Shown here: one piece after another, positions 7,112 to 16,053 of the stretch | How positions within the stretch are numbered: position 1 is the stretch's first letter | Layout of the letters: each line of letters begins with the position of its first letter | DNA from: Streptosporangium subroseum | GTDB lineage: Bacteria; Actinomycetota; Actinomycetes; Streptosporangiales; Streptosporangiaceae | Direction: 5' to 3' | DNA length: 46,731 nucleotides | NCBI RefSeq assembly: GCF_900188345.1 | Contig: NZ_FZOD01000011.1 | Span: 1 to 46,731, forward strand | Translations under genes and position numbers: made by a program | The notes under the pieces: generated by a model | Database searches by the model: none | Seen by the model: only the letters and a program-made list of their open reading frames with translations | Told to the model about the DNA's origin: nothing

Positions 7112-9175
7112 ATGAGCAGGACGCGGGGGCGGCTGGTCGTGCTGCAGGTGCTGGTGGTGTCGATGCTGGCGCTGCTCTCCGTGCGGCTCTGGCAGGTGCA
7201 GGTGGTGCGCGGCGCGGAGTTCGTGACCGCCGCGACCGAGACGCGCACCCGTGACGTGGTCGTTCCCGCGGTGCGCGGGCAGATCCTCGACTCGGCAGGA
7301 CGGCCGCTGGTCCGCAACCGGACCAGGCTGGTGGTCTCGGTGGACCGGACGCGCCTGAACCGGATGGAGGGCAACGGCCAGGCCGTGCTCCAGCGGCTGG
7401 CGACCGTACTGAACCGTCGCCCCGCCGACCTGCGCGAGCGGATCAGGGCATGCGGTCCCGGAGTCGCCCGGCCGTGCTGGCCCGGCTCGCCGTATCAGCC
7501 GATCCCCATCGACGACCATGTCACCACCCGCGAGGCCCTGCAGATCCTGGAACGTCAGGAGGAGTTTCCTGGGGTCACCGCCGAGGTGCAGGCGGTGCGG
7601 GAGTATCCGGGCAGCAGCGCGGCCGCGCAGGCACTCGGCTACCTGCAGCCGATCACCCAGGAGGAGTTGGAGAAGCGCGAGGGTCTCAGGGCGGTCACCT
7701 CCGGAGTGGACCTGATGGGCAGGGACGGTCTGGAGTCGGTCTACGACGGGCCGCTGCGGGGTGTGCCGGGAATGCGGCGCGTGCAGGTCGACCGGCTTGG
7801 CAAGGTGATCGGGGTCGAGCGGCAGGTGGCGCCGCGGTCCGGAGACACGCTCATCACCAGCATCGACTCCAAGGTGCAGGCCATCACGGAGAAGGCGCTG
7901 GCGGAGGCGATGAAGTCCGCACCCCGTGCGGACGGGGCGGCGGCGGTGGTGCTGGACGTGAGGAGCGGCCGGGTCATCGCCCTGGCCAGCGCGCCGACCT
8001 ACGACCCGAAGATCTGGACGGGGGGCATCTCCGAGCGCGAGTACCAGCGCCTGCTGTCCGACAAGTCGGGCAAGCCGCTGGTGTCGCGGGCCATCAAGGG
8101 GCAGTTCGCGCCCGGCTCGACGTTCAAGGTGTCGTCGGTGTCCGCGATGCTCAACGACGGCTACCCCCTGAACGGCAAATACGACTGTCCGGGCTCATAC
8201 ATGGTGGGCAGCCGCCCGTTCAACAACTTCCGGGGCATCGGGCTGGGCACGCTCGACCTGCACACGGCGCTGGTGAAGTCCTGCGACACGATCTTCTACA
8301 AGGCGGCCTACGAGCAGTGGCTGCGAGACGGCGGGCTGAACCCGAAGGGAAAGACCAAGGAGCCGATGGCGAACATGGCGCGGGCCTTCGGGTTCGGCCG
8401 TCCGACGGGCATCGACCTGCCGGGCGAGTCGGCGGGGCGTATCCCCGACCGGGCATGGAAGAAGGAGCTCTGGTCGGAGACCAAGGACAACAACTGCAGG
8501 CGGTCCAAGTCCGGGTATCCGGAGGTGGCGAAGACCGATCCCGCCAGGGCCGCCTTCCTGAAGCAACTGGCGTACGAGAACTGCCTGGAGGGCTTCCAGT
8601 TGCGGCCGGGTGACGCGGCCAACTTCTCCATCGGGCAGGGCGACGTCCTGGTGACGCCGTTGCAACTCGCGGCGGCCTACGCCGCGCTGACCGGGGACGG
8701 CAAGCTGCGCAGCCCCCGCGTGGGCTGGGCGCTGGTGCGGCCGGACGGCACCAAGGTCAAGGAGATCAAGGTGCCGGTGGTGGGCAAACTGCCTCTCTCC
8801 CCCAAGGAACGGGCCTACATCAAAGGGGCGCTGAGCGAGGTCGCCTCGGACGGCACCGCGGCCGGCGCCTTCGCGGGTTTCCCCATGGACAGGGTGAAGG
8901 TCGGCGGTAAGACCGGCACCGCCGAGGTCTACGGCAAGGCGGACACCTCCTGGTTCGCCTCGTTCGCGCCGACCGACAAGCCGCGGTTCGTGGTCGTGGC
9001 CATGGTGTCCCAGGGAGGGATGGGCGGCGAGACCGCCGCTCCCGCCGTACGGAAGATCTACGAGGGCATCTACGGCTTCGCGCCCGCGGGAAAGTCGATC
9101 TCCGCGGCGTTGCCCGGCGGGCGCCCGGCAACCGAGCTTCCGGTGATCAAACGGGATGGGACAGTGTCGCGATGA
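7112..9175 (+). CDS. mrdA: Penicillin-binding protein 2 (elongation transpeptidase)
   Basis: Class B PBP that cross-links peptidoglycan with RodA. 687 residues: N-terminal TM helix (VVLQVLVVSMLALLSVRLW), PBP dimerisation domain with VRGQILDSAGRPLVRN, then the transpeptidase domain. Active-site motifs are STFK (Ser336, Lys339), SCD (390-392, in place of SxN) and KTGTAE (from Lys600). SCD is normal in PBP2-type enzymes. ATG 7112 has GGAAGGGAG upstream. Same operon as mreBCD; next gene rodA. The insert between SCD and KTG contains three Cys (NNCRRSKSG, YENCLEG), unusual for an exported domain. Confidence 0.96.
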   Translation: MSRTRGRLVVLQVLVVSMLALLSVRLWQVQVVRGAEFVTAATETRTRDVVVPAVRGQILDSAGRPLVRNRTRLVVSVDRTRLNRMEGNGQAVLQRLATVLNRRPADLRERIRACGPGVARPCWPGSPYQPIPIDDHVTTREALQILERQEEFPGVTAEVQAVREYPGSSAAAQALGYLQPITQEELEKREGLRAVTSGVDLMGRDGLESVYDGPLRGVPGMRRVQVDRLGKVIGVERQVAPRSGDTLITSIDSKVQAITEKALAEAMKSAPRADGAAAVVLDVRSGRVIALASAPTYDPKIWTGGISEREYQRLLSDKSGKPLVSRAIKGQFAPGSTFKVSSVSAMLNDGYPLNGKYDCPGSYMVGSRPFNNFRGIGLGTLDLHTALVKSCDTIFYKAAYEQWLRDGGLNPKGKTKEPMANMARAFGFGRPTGIDLPGESAGRIPDRAWKKELWSETKDNNCRRSKSGYPEVAKTDPARAAFLKQLAYENCLEGFQLRPGDAANFSIGQGDVLVTPLQLAAAYAALTGDGKLRSPRVGWALVRPDGTKVKEIKVPVVGKLPLSPKERAYIKGALSEVASDGTAAGAFAGFPMDRVKVGGKTGTAEVYGKADTSWFASFAPTDKPRFVVVAMVSQGGMGGETAAPAVRKIYEGIYGFAPAGKSISAALPGGRPATELPVIKRDGTVSR

Positions 9176-9219
9176 GCGTCGCGACGAGCCGGGCGCGGGC
9201 CTCCAGGGCGGCGTCGTGA
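9172..9219 (+). CDS. Possible 15-codon coupling ORF between PBP2 and rodA
   Basis: ATG 9172 overlaps the PBP2 stop (ATGA). The frame reads MSVATSRARASRAAS and ends with TGA 9217-9219, overlapping the likely rodA GTG at 9216 (GTGA). It may carry ribosomes from PBP2 to RodA. Could be chance. Confidence 0.25.
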   Translation: MSVATSRARASRAAS

Positions 9220-10376
9220 GCTCCGTGAAGGCCGCGCCGAGCCGGTCCTTCACCGGAAGGACGATGGCGGGATTCTCCGCGGTGGGCCGGATGGACGGGG
9301 TGCTGCTGGTCGCGGTCGCCGCGCTGGCGGTGATCGGCACGATGCTGGTCTGGTCGTCGACCAGGACCTGGGCGCCCGGCGCCACCGGGCTGGTCAAGAA
9401 ACACATCCTCAACCTGGTCATCGGGGCCGTGCTGGCCGGCGCGACGACGATGGTGAACTACCGGGCGCTGAGGAGCTATGCGCCGCTGGTGTACGTCGTG
9501 AGCCTGGTGGGGCTGTTCCTGGTGATCACGCCGCTCGGTTCCACCGTGAACGGGGCGCACTCGTGGATCATGCTGGGCGGCGGTTTCGCCTTCCAGCCGT
9601 CGGAGTTCGCCAAGTTCGGCCTGGTGATGATGCTCGCCATGCTGCTGGCCAAGCCCGCCGCGGATACCGACAGGCCCCGCGGCATGGACGTCTGGATCGC
9701 GCTGGTGATAGCCGCCTTCACCATGGGCCTGGTGATGTTCCAGCCCGACTTCGGCACCACCATGGTCCTCGGGGTGATCACGGCCGGTGCGATCGTCATC
9801 GCCGGGATCCGCAAGCGCTGGATCGGCGGTCTCACCCTCTCCGTGCTCGGGGCGGCGGCGGCCGTGTGGTTTCTCAACGTGCTGGAGCCGTACCAGATCG
9901 CGCGGTTCACCGCCTTCCTCAACCCGGCCAGCGATCCACGCGGCGTCGGCTACAACAGCACCCAGTCGCTGATCGCCATCGGGTCGGGAGAGCTGTTCGG
10001 CAAGGGGCTGTTCCACGGCGGTCAGACCACCGGCCGGTTCGTGCCCGAGCAGCACACCGACTTCATCTTCACGGTGGCCGGGGAGGAGTTCGGCTTCCTC
10101 GGCTCGGTCACCGTGGTGGCGCTGCTCGGTGTGATCCTGATGCGGGGGGTGCGGATCGCCCAGGGGTGCGACGACCGGTTCGGCACACTCGTGGCCGGCG
10201 GGATCGTCTGCTGGCTGGCCTTCCAGTCCTTCATCAACATCGGGATGACGGTCGGGATCATGCCGATCACCGGTCTGCCCCTGCCGTTTGTCTCCTATGG
10301 AGGCACCGCGACCTTCGCCAATATGATTGCGGTTGGGTTACTTCAGGCCATTCACATACGTCAACATCAGTTCTAG
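9216..10376 (+). CDS. rodA: Peptidoglycan polymerase RodA (SEDS family)
   Basis: Lipid II glycosyltransferase of the SEDS family, partner of PBP2. About ten TM helices and family motifs: GSTVNGAHSWIMLGGGFAFQ with PSEFAK, FQPDFGTTMV with the catalytic-type Asp, GGQTTGRFVPEQHTDFIF, and GLPLPFVSYGGTA near the end. Start is uncertain. GTG 9216 fits the usual N-terminus and overlaps the mini-ORF stop; an in-frame ATG at 9156 inside PBP2 would add 20 residues without an SD. Last gene of the mre operon. Confidence 0.94.
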   Translation: MSSVKAAPSRSFTGRTMAGFSAVGRMDGVLLVAVAALAVIGTMLVWSSTRTWAPGATGLVKKHILNLVIGAVLAGATTMVNYRALRSYAPLVYVVSLVGLFLVITPLGSTVNGAHSWIMLGGGFAFQPSEFAKFGLVMMLAMLLAKPAADTDRPRGMDVWIALVIAAFTMGLVMFQPDFGTTMVLGVITAGAIVIAGIRKRWIGGLTLSVLGAAAAVWFLNVLEPYQIARFTAFLNPASDPRGVGYNSTQSLIAIGSGELFGKGLFHGGQTTGRFVPEQHTDFIFTVAGEEFGFLGSVTVVALLGVILMRGVRIAQGCDDRFGTLVAGGIVCWLAFQSFINIGMTVGIMPITGLPLPFVSYGGTATFANMIAVGLLQAIHIRQHQF

Positions 10377-10497
10377 GTGCTGACATTGCCGACATGAGAG
10401 TCATCCGCATGTTCGCGGACCTCGATTCTCACTGGTAGCGCGTTCGTCAAGCGAACATTCTGGGAACGAAAACGGAACTCGCGATGACGGAGGAGCC
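10377..10497 (+). other. Intergenic region after rodA with weak hairpins
   Basis: Contains TCCGC/GCGGA inside GAGAG/TTCTC (about 10396-10434) and GTTCG/CGAAC (about 10442-10456), both weak stems that could end the mre operon. The SD of the next gene (GGAGGA, 10490-10495) follows. Confidence 0.35.
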
Positions 10498-10722
10498 GTG
10501 ATATCGGAGCTTGCCGAACGGCAACGGGCACTCGAGCTGCTACGAGCCGCGTTTCCCGATTACCGGATCGTGTTCAGCAAGGGCCGCTGGGCCGCGGTGT
10601 CGGCGGGCAGTCCGCCGGCGGTCTGGTTCGCCGAGACCCCGAGCAGCCTGTGCGGACAGCTCTTCCAGGCCCAGCTTCGCAACGGCGGGACGGTCGTGCC
10701 CATCGGGGGTGGTGGTTCATGA
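10498..10722 (+). CDS. Small conserved-looking protein of unknown function
   Basis: 74 residues from GTG 10498 with a good SD (GGAGGA). No signal peptide or TM helix. An N-terminal helix (LAERQRALELLRAAF) is followed by a beta-like stretch (YRIVFSKGRWAAVSAG, AVWFAETPSSLCGQL) and a Gly-rich end. Family not recognised. It precedes a TPR regulator and an APH-fold kinase on the same strand, so it may belong to that unit. Confidence 0.65.
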   Translation: MISELAERQRALELLRAAFPDYRIVFSKGRWAAVSAGSPPAVWFAETPSSLCGQLFQAQLRNGGTVVPIGGGGS

Positions 10723-10824
10723 GGAGGCGCTCTCCCGGATCGGCGGCCGGTTCTCAGCTCCATCGGATGCCGATCAGAGCACTAGCGTGATGGCGACCCC
10801 TTCTCGGAACGCCTGGGAGAGCCC

Positions 10825-12252
10825 ATGACCCAGAGCTCGCGTGGCGGAGATCGCGCCGCGCTGGCCTGCGCGACGATCATCCGTAATCGCACGCTGGCAG
10901 CCATCTCCGGCCCGCCGTCCGCGGCCGTCATCCAGCAGATGACGGACGAGATCCACGCCTGCTGCCCGCAGCAGACCAGGTTCAAGTGCCGCAGGCTCGC
11001 GCACGGGTGGACCGTGGAGGAGAGCATCGAGCACTTCCACGCCATGTGTGACAGGGAGAACGTCAAGCGGCGCGGGCTGACCGAACGCTCCTGGCGGGAG
11101 TGGGAGGCGGGAGCGCGGCCCGACCGTGACTACACGGATCTGCTGTGCAGGCTCTTCGAGACCGGACCGGTCCAGCTCGGCTTCGCCAGCGACTACACCC
11201 CCGAAGAGCTGCGGTCGGTGCCGTCCGCGCCCCCCGTCCTGGACCTGATCACGGTGGCGGCCGACGAGGCCGGTGCGCACGCGGAGCAGGCGGAGGCGAG
11301 CGAGCTGGGCTCCGGTGCGCTGGAGCGGTTGCGCACCCAGGTGATCTGGATCGGCAAGCGCTACGTCTCGGAGGCCCCGCTGCCGCTTTTTGTGGAGATG
11401 CGCGAGCTGCAGGAGCGGACCCGCAGGGCGCTGGAGAAGCACATCCACCCCGGTCAGGCCCGCGAGCTCTACTTCCTCACCGGCGCGCTGTGCGGGCTGA
11501 TGGCCAACGTCAGCATGGACATGGACCGCCGCATCCCCGCCGACACCCTCGCGCGCGCCGCGTGGACCTACGGCAAGGTGTCGGGGCATGTGGCGCTGAT
11601 GGGATGGGCGCGCGGCATGCAGTCCTCGGTGGCGCTGTGGGACCGGCGCCACAGTGACGCGGCCAGATACGCCGAGGACGGTCTGACCTGCCTGCAGGCG
11701 GGTTCCGGGGCCGTCCGCCTGCACATGTTGCGGGCCCGCTCCTACGCGCTGCTGGGCCGTACCAGGGAGGCCTCGGTAGCCCTTCTGCAGGCGGCCGACG
11801 TCCGCGCGGCCGGAGCCGACGAGCTGCACGACGAGATCGCCGGTGAGTTCGCGTTCCGCCCGGCCAAGGAGCACTACTACGCGGCGGTCACCCACCTGCA
11901 CCTCGGCGATTCGGCGGCGGCCATCGAGTCGGCGCGCCGGTCGCTGTCCCTCTACGCCTCCGGAGAGCCGGAGAACCGCTCCTACGGGTGCGAGTCCATG
12001 GCCAGCGCGCACCTGGCGATCGCCCACCTCATGGAGGGTGATCGTCAGGGGGCGGAGAGTGCCATGGCGCCGATTCTCGCCCTCCCTCCGGATCGGCGCA
12101 TCGGCAGTCTGGGTACGACTCTCAGCACCGGCCGTTCGCTGCTCTCCGGCAGGCCGGGCGGGGAGCACATGGCCAGGCAGATCGAGAACTTCTGCTCCGT
12201 AGGCCTGCCACAGCAGGCCCGGCGCGCTATTTCAGACAGGAGCGGGCAATGA
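10825..12252 (+). CDS. XRE/TPR-type transcriptional regulator
   Basis: 475-residue cytosolic protein. Residues about 53-115 (FKCRRLAHGWTVEESIEHF to DLLCRLFETGPVQLGF) look like the helix-turn-helix plus effector linker of actinomycete XRE-type regulators. The remainder is helical with TPR-like pairs (for example ARSYALLGRTREASVALLQAA and VTHLHLGDSAAAIESARRSL). Such proteins usually sense a small ligand or partner and control neighbouring genes. SD GGAGAG lies 5 nt before ATG 10825. It overlaps the following kinase gene by ATGA, so the two are translated together. The ligand is unknown. Confidence 0.75.
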   Translation: MTQSSRGGDRAALACATIIRNRTLAAISGPPSAAVIQQMTDEIHACCPQQTRFKCRRLAHGWTVEESIEHFHAMCDRENVKRRGLTERSWREWEAGARPDRDYTDLLCRLFETGPVQLGFASDYTPEELRSVPSAPPVLDLITVAADEAGAHAEQAEASELGSGALERLRTQVIWIGKRYVSEAPLPLFVEMRELQERTRRALEKHIHPGQARELYFLTGALCGLMANVSMDMDRRIPADTLARAAWTYGKVSGHVALMGWARGMQSSVALWDRRHSDAARYAEDGLTCLQAGSGAVRLHMLRARSYALLGRTREASVALLQAADVRAAGADELHDEIAGEFAFRPAKEHYYAAVTHLHLGDSAAAIESARRSLSLYASGEPENRSYGCESMASAHLAIAHLMEGDRQGAESAMAPILALPPDRRIGSLGTTLSTGRSLLSGRPGGEHMARQIENFCSVGLPQQARRAISDRSGQ

Positions 12253-13145
12253 CGATTGCCGCAGAGGGGTTGCTTCTCACTCCGGCGGGTGCGGCGCTCG
12301 CCCGCTCCTGCAAGGAGGCCGGGCTGGACACCACGGGTGTCACGCTGCTGCGCAACTTCGCCAACGCCGTCTACCACCTGGAGGCCGAGGGCGTGGTGGT
12401 ACGGCTGGCGCAGGCGACCACGCCGGGCAAGCTTGATCGGCTGACGACCTCCGTCCGGGTCACGCGATGGCTCGTCGAGCAGGGCTTTCCCACCATCAGG
12501 CCGCTGGACATGAAGCAGCCGGTCGTCGCGGAGGGGTTCCTGGCGACCTTCTGGCGCCACGAGGAACACATCGGGCCGTTGCCCGACCCCGCGCAGCTGG
12601 GGCCGCTGCTGAGGCGTCTGCACGACCTGCCGCCGGTGCCGTTCGAGTTGCCGACCCACGACCCGTTCGGGGCGGTGCGCCGGGCGATCGACGCGAGTCT
12701 CTCGATCGACGACGATGACCGGCGCTGGCTGCTCGAACGCTGTGACACGCTGTCCGAGGCCTACTACGAGCGGACGGAGTTCGCCCTGCCGTACGGGCTG
12801 ATCCATGCGGACGCCCACCGCGGAAACATGATCCGCACTCGTGACGGCTTCCTGCTGTGCGACTGGGACGGGGTGTGCGCCGGGCCGAGGGAGATCGATC
12901 TGATCCCGACGCTGCAGGGGATCAGGTTCGGCCTGACCGAGCGCCAGCGGTCCAACTTCAGCGAGGCCTACGGTCACGACGCGACAAAATGGGAGGGCTA
13001 TCCGGTGCTGCGCGACATGCGGGAGCTGCAGACCCTCACCGCCGTGCTGCGCAACGCCCACCGCGACCGCACGGCCCACGACGAGTTGCGGCTCCGGCTC
13101 GCCTCCCTGCGGGCGGGTGACGACCGCCTGTGGCACCCGCTCTAG
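12249..13145 (+). CDS. Aminoglycoside phosphotransferase-family kinase
   Basis: 298 residues with the APH/choline kinase fold. The Brenner-type catalytic motif is LIHADAHRGNMI (HxDxxxxN, about residues 180-191) and the metal-binding motif is LLCDWDGVCAG (DxD type). The N-terminal lobe has LRNFANAVYHLEAEGVVVRLA. Family substrates range from antibiotics to small metabolites; the real substrate cannot be told from sequence. It overlaps the TPR regulator, suggesting a regulator-kinase pair. Resistance is possible but not shown. Confidence 0.8.
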   Translation: MTIAAEGLLLTPAGAALARSCKEAGLDTTGVTLLRNFANAVYHLEAEGVVVRLAQATTPGKLDRLTTSVRVTRWLVEQGFPTIRPLDMKQPVVAEGFLATFWRHEEHIGPLPDPAQLGPLLRRLHDLPPVPFELPTHDPFGAVRRAIDASLSIDDDDRRWLLERCDTLSEAYYERTEFALPYGLIHADAHRGNMIRTRDGFLLCDWDGVCAGPREIDLIPTLQGIRFGLTERQRSNFSEAYGHDATKWEGYPVLRDMRELQTLTAVLRNAHRDRTAHDELRLRLASLRAGDDRLWHPL

Positions 13146-13163
13146 GCGGATAGGCTTGACGGC

Positions 13164-15074
13164 ATGTCTGTCGAGTCGTTGTTTCCCCGCCTGGAAGCGC
13201 TTCTGCACAAAGTGCAGAAGCCCATCCAGTATGTCGGAGGTGAGCTCAACTCGACCGTCAAGGACTGGGACGAGACCACGGTCCGATGGGCGCTGATGTA
13301 TCCGGACGCCTACGAGGTGGGCCTGCCCAACCAGGGCGTCCAGATTCTCTACGAGATCCTCAACGAGCTGCCGGAGACGCTGGCCGAGCGGACCTACTCG
13401 GTCTGGCCTGACCTCGAGGCGCTCATGCGGTCCGAGGGCGTCCCCCAGTTCACGGTCGACGCGCACCGTCCCGTCAGGGCGTTCGATGTGTTCGGGCTCT
13501 CCTTCTCCACCGAGCTCGGCTATACCAACATGCTGACCGCGCTGGACCTGGCGGGCATCCCGCTGGAGGCGGCCGATCGGGGCGATGACGATCCGATCGT
13601 CCTCGCGGGCGGCCACGCGGCCTTCAACCCCGAGCCGGTCGCGGACTTCCTGGACGCCGCGGTGCTGGGCGACGGCGAGCAGATCGCCATCGCGATCACC
13701 GAGGTCATCCGCGAGTGGAAGGCCGAGGGCTCGCCCGGCGGACGCGACGAGTTGCTGATGCGGCTGGCCGAGTCCGGTGGGGTCTACGTGCCCAAGTTCT
13801 ACGACGTCGACTACCACGCCGACGGCCGGATCCAGCGCGTGGCCCCGAACCGTTCGGGCGTGCCGTGGCGGGTCCACAAGCACACGGTCATGGATCTGGA
13901 CGAGTGGCCCTATCCGAAGAAGCCGCTGGTCCCCCTGGCCGAGACCGTGCACGAACGGTTCAGCGTGGAGATCTTCCGCGGCTGCACCCGCGGCTGCCGG
14001 TTCTGCCAGGCCGGGATGATCACGCGTCCGGTCCGTGAGCGCTCGATCACCACGATCGGCGACATGGTCGAGGCGGGCGTCAAGGCCTCCGGGTTCAACG
14101 AGGTCGGCCTGCTGTCGCTCTCGTCGGCGGATCACTCCGAGATCGGAGAGGTCGCCAAGGGGCTGGCCGACCGCTACGAGGGCACCAGCACCTCGCTCTC
14201 GCTGCCCTCGACCCGGGTCGACGCCTTCAACATCGACCTGGCCAACGAGTTCTCCCGTAACGGCCGCCGATCGGGCCTGACGTTCGCCCCGGAGGGCGGC
14301 TCCGAGCGGATGCGCAAGGTGATCAACAAGATGGTCACCGAGGAAGATCTGATCCGGACCGTCACCACGGCGTACACGCAGGGCTGGCGGCAGGTAAAGC
14401 TTTACTTCATGTGCGGCCTGCCCACCGAGGAGGACGCCGACGTCCTCGGCATCGCCGATCTGGCCAAGAAGGTCATCAAGGCGGGTCGCGAGGCCACCGG
14501 GTCGCGGGACGTCCGCTGCACCGTCTCCATCGGCGGGTTCGTGCCCAAACCGCACACCCCGTTCCAGTGGGCGGGTCAGGCGGACCACGAGACCGTGGAC
14601 CGCAGGCTCAGGGCGTTGAAGGACGCGCTGCGCAATGACAAGCAGTACGGCCGGGCCATCGGCCTGCGCTATCACGACGGCAAGCCCTCGATCGTGGAGG
14701 GCCTGCTCTCCCGGGGTGATCGCAGGGTCGGCAAGGTCATCCGCGCGGTGTGGGAGGGCGGCGGCCGTTTCGACGGCTGGAGCGAGCACTTCTCCTACCA
14801 GCGGTGGATGGACGGCGCGGCCGAGGCCGGCATCGACGTCGACTGGTACACCACGCGCGAACGCGAGGAGAACGAGGTCCTGCCCTGGGATCACCTGGAC
14901 GCCGGTCTCGACCGCGAATGGCTCTGGCAGGACTGGCAGGACGCCGTCAACGACGTCGAGGTCGAGGACTGCCGCTGGACCCCGTGCTACGACTGCGGTG
15001 TCTGTCCCACGATGGGAACGGAGATCCAGATCGGGCCCACGGGGAAGAAGCTGCTGCCACTGACGGTTGTGTGA
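13164..15074 (+). CDS. TIGR03960-family B12-binding-like radical SAM protein
   Basis: 636 residues. An N-terminal Rossmann-like region (WALMYPDAYEVGLPNQGVQILYEIL) precedes a radical SAM core with the cluster motif CTRGCRFC (Cys274, Cys278, Cys281). The C-terminus carries an extra Cys cluster, CRWTPCYDCGVCPTMG. It matches the TIGR03960 family, found next to the DUF2344/TIGR03936 partner, as here. Members are conserved in actinobacteria, have been proposed to modify tRNA or protein, and lack a proven reaction as far as I know. TAGGCT (13151-13156) sits 7 nt before the ATG and no SD is near, so the mRNA may be leaderless. A strong hairpin follows the stop. Confidence 0.9.
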   Translation: MSVESLFPRLEALLHKVQKPIQYVGGELNSTVKDWDETTVRWALMYPDAYEVGLPNQGVQILYEILNELPETLAERTYSVWPDLEALMRSEGVPQFTVDAHRPVRAFDVFGLSFSTELGYTNMLTALDLAGIPLEAADRGDDDPIVLAGGHAAFNPEPVADFLDAAVLGDGEQIAIAITEVIREWKAEGSPGGRDELLMRLAESGGVYVPKFYDVDYHADGRIQRVAPNRSGVPWRVHKHTVMDLDEWPYPKKPLVPLAETVHERFSVEIFRGCTRGCRFCQAGMITRPVRERSITTIGDMVEAGVKASGFNEVGLLSLSSADHSEIGEVAKGLADRYEGTSTSLSLPSTRVDAFNIDLANEFSRNGRRSGLTFAPEGGSERMRKVINKMVTEEDLIRTVTTAYTQGWRQVKLYFMCGLPTEEDADVLGIADLAKKVIKAGREATGSRDVRCTVSIGGFVPKPHTPFQWAGQADHETVDRRLRALKDALRNDKQYGRAIGLRYHDGKPSIVEGLLSRGDRRVGKVIRAVWEGGGRFDGWSEHFSYQRWMDGAAEAGIDVDWYTTREREENEVLPWDHLDAGLDREWLWQDWQDAVNDVEVEDCRWTPCYDCGVCPTMGTEIQIGPTGKKLLPLTVV

Positions 15075-15102
15075 GATAGGCGGTGCGTGAGCACCGCCTA
15101 TC
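15075..15102 (+). terminator. Hairpin directly after the radical SAM gene
   Basis: Perfect 12-bp stem GATAGGCGGTGC / GCACCGCCTATC with loop GTGA, starting at the base after the stop codon. No T tract; termination or mRNA 3'-end protection. Confidence 0.65.
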
Positions 15103-15180
15103 CTGAAATGACGATCACGACTTGGGAAGGACGACACCGCCCTGAAACCCGCTCCCGACGGGCCTCCGCCCGCGCCCACG

Positions 15181-15957
15181 GTGCAGCGCCTGAGTGTGCG
15201 CTACGCCAAGCGGGGCCGCCTGCGCTTCACCAGTCACCGTGACATCTCCCGAGCCGTGGAACGCGCGGTCCGGCGAGCCGACGTCCCGGTGGCGTTCAGC
15301 GCGGGCTTCTCGCCCCATCCGAAGATCTCCTACGTGGGTGCGGTCGCCCCCACCGGAGTCGCCAGCGAGGCCGAATACCTCGAGATCAGTGTGACGCGAA
15401 TATGTGACCCGGACCTGCTCCGTGCCGCTCTGGACACCTCGCTGCCGCCCGGTCTCGACGTGCTCGCCGTCATCGAGGCCGGCGCCGGAAGTCTGGCCGA
15501 CCAGCTGGAGTGCTCGGCATGGGAACTGCGGTTACCGGGAGCCGATCTCGCCCTTGCCAGGGCGGCGGTCGAGCGGTTCGGCGCCACCGAGCGAATCGAG
15601 GTGGAGCGCCTGACAAAGAAGGGGCTGCGCCGCTTCGATACCCGTGAGGCGGTGCTGAGTCTTGAGGTATTTGAGGGAACTGAGGCAACAGCAGGTCAGG
15701 CGTCCAGCCAGCCATGTGTCATACTTCGCATGGTTGTACGGCACGCAACTCCTGCCGTTCGACCCGACGACGTACTAACTGGATTGCGTCTTGTGGCTGA
15801 CTTCGCGCCGCCGGTGCCCCCCGAGGTAACCAGGCTGGCGCAGGGCCCGCTGGACGTACGCACCGGTGAGCCCGCCGATCCGTTCGACCTGGACCGCGAC
15901 ATTACGCGCGGCGGCGAAGCGGAACCGGTGGGCAGGCACGTTGGCGGCGACATATAG
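15181..15957 (+). CDS. TIGR03936 / DUF2344 radical SAM-linked protein
   Basis: 258 residues opening QRLSVRYAKRGRLRFTSHRDISRAVERAVRR, followed by VAFSAGFSPHPKISY, the signature of DUF2344. In many bacteria this domain is fused to, or adjacent to, the TIGR03960 radical SAM protein, so the two likely work together. Start GTG 15181; no strong SD, and upstream sequence stays open for a short way, so the start may be earlier. The stretch at 15640-15770 is less GC-rich than its surroundings and corresponds to a variable linker (GTEATAGQASSQPCV). Confidence 0.88.
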   Translation: MQRLSVRYAKRGRLRFTSHRDISRAVERAVRRADVPVAFSAGFSPHPKISYVGAVAPTGVASEAEYLEISVTRICDPDLLRAALDTSLPPGLDVLAVIEAGAGSLADQLECSAWELRLPGADLALARAAVERFGATERIEVERLTKKGLRRFDTREAVLSLEVFEGTEATAGQASSQPCVILRMVVRHATPAVRPDDVLTGLRLVADFAPPVPPEVTRLAQGPLDVRTGEPADPFDLDRDITRGGEAEPVGRHVGGDI

Positions 15958-16001
15958 GACTTGGCGCCGGGCCCAGGCCTGGCGGACAGTGAGAAGACGA
16001 G

Positions 16002-16036
16002 AGCTCCCGCGCGGCGCGGAGACGTGCCCGGGAGCT
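16002..16036 (+). promoter_or_regulatory. Hairpin in the RNase E/G 5' leader
   Basis: AGCTCCCG (16002-16009) pairs perfectly with CGGGAGCT (16029-16036), just ahead of the SD (GGGAG 16040-16044). RNase E is known to autoregulate via its leader in enterobacteria; whether this one does is inference. Confidence 0.4.
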
Positions 16037-16053
16037 GACGGGAGAGCGCCCGC

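Noticed and set aside
12045..15179. A 1044-residue open frame on the minus strand
   Set aside because: It lies opposite the TPR regulator, kinase and radical SAM genes, which have clear motifs. Long antisense frames are expected in such GC-rich coding DNA and this one has no recognisable domain.
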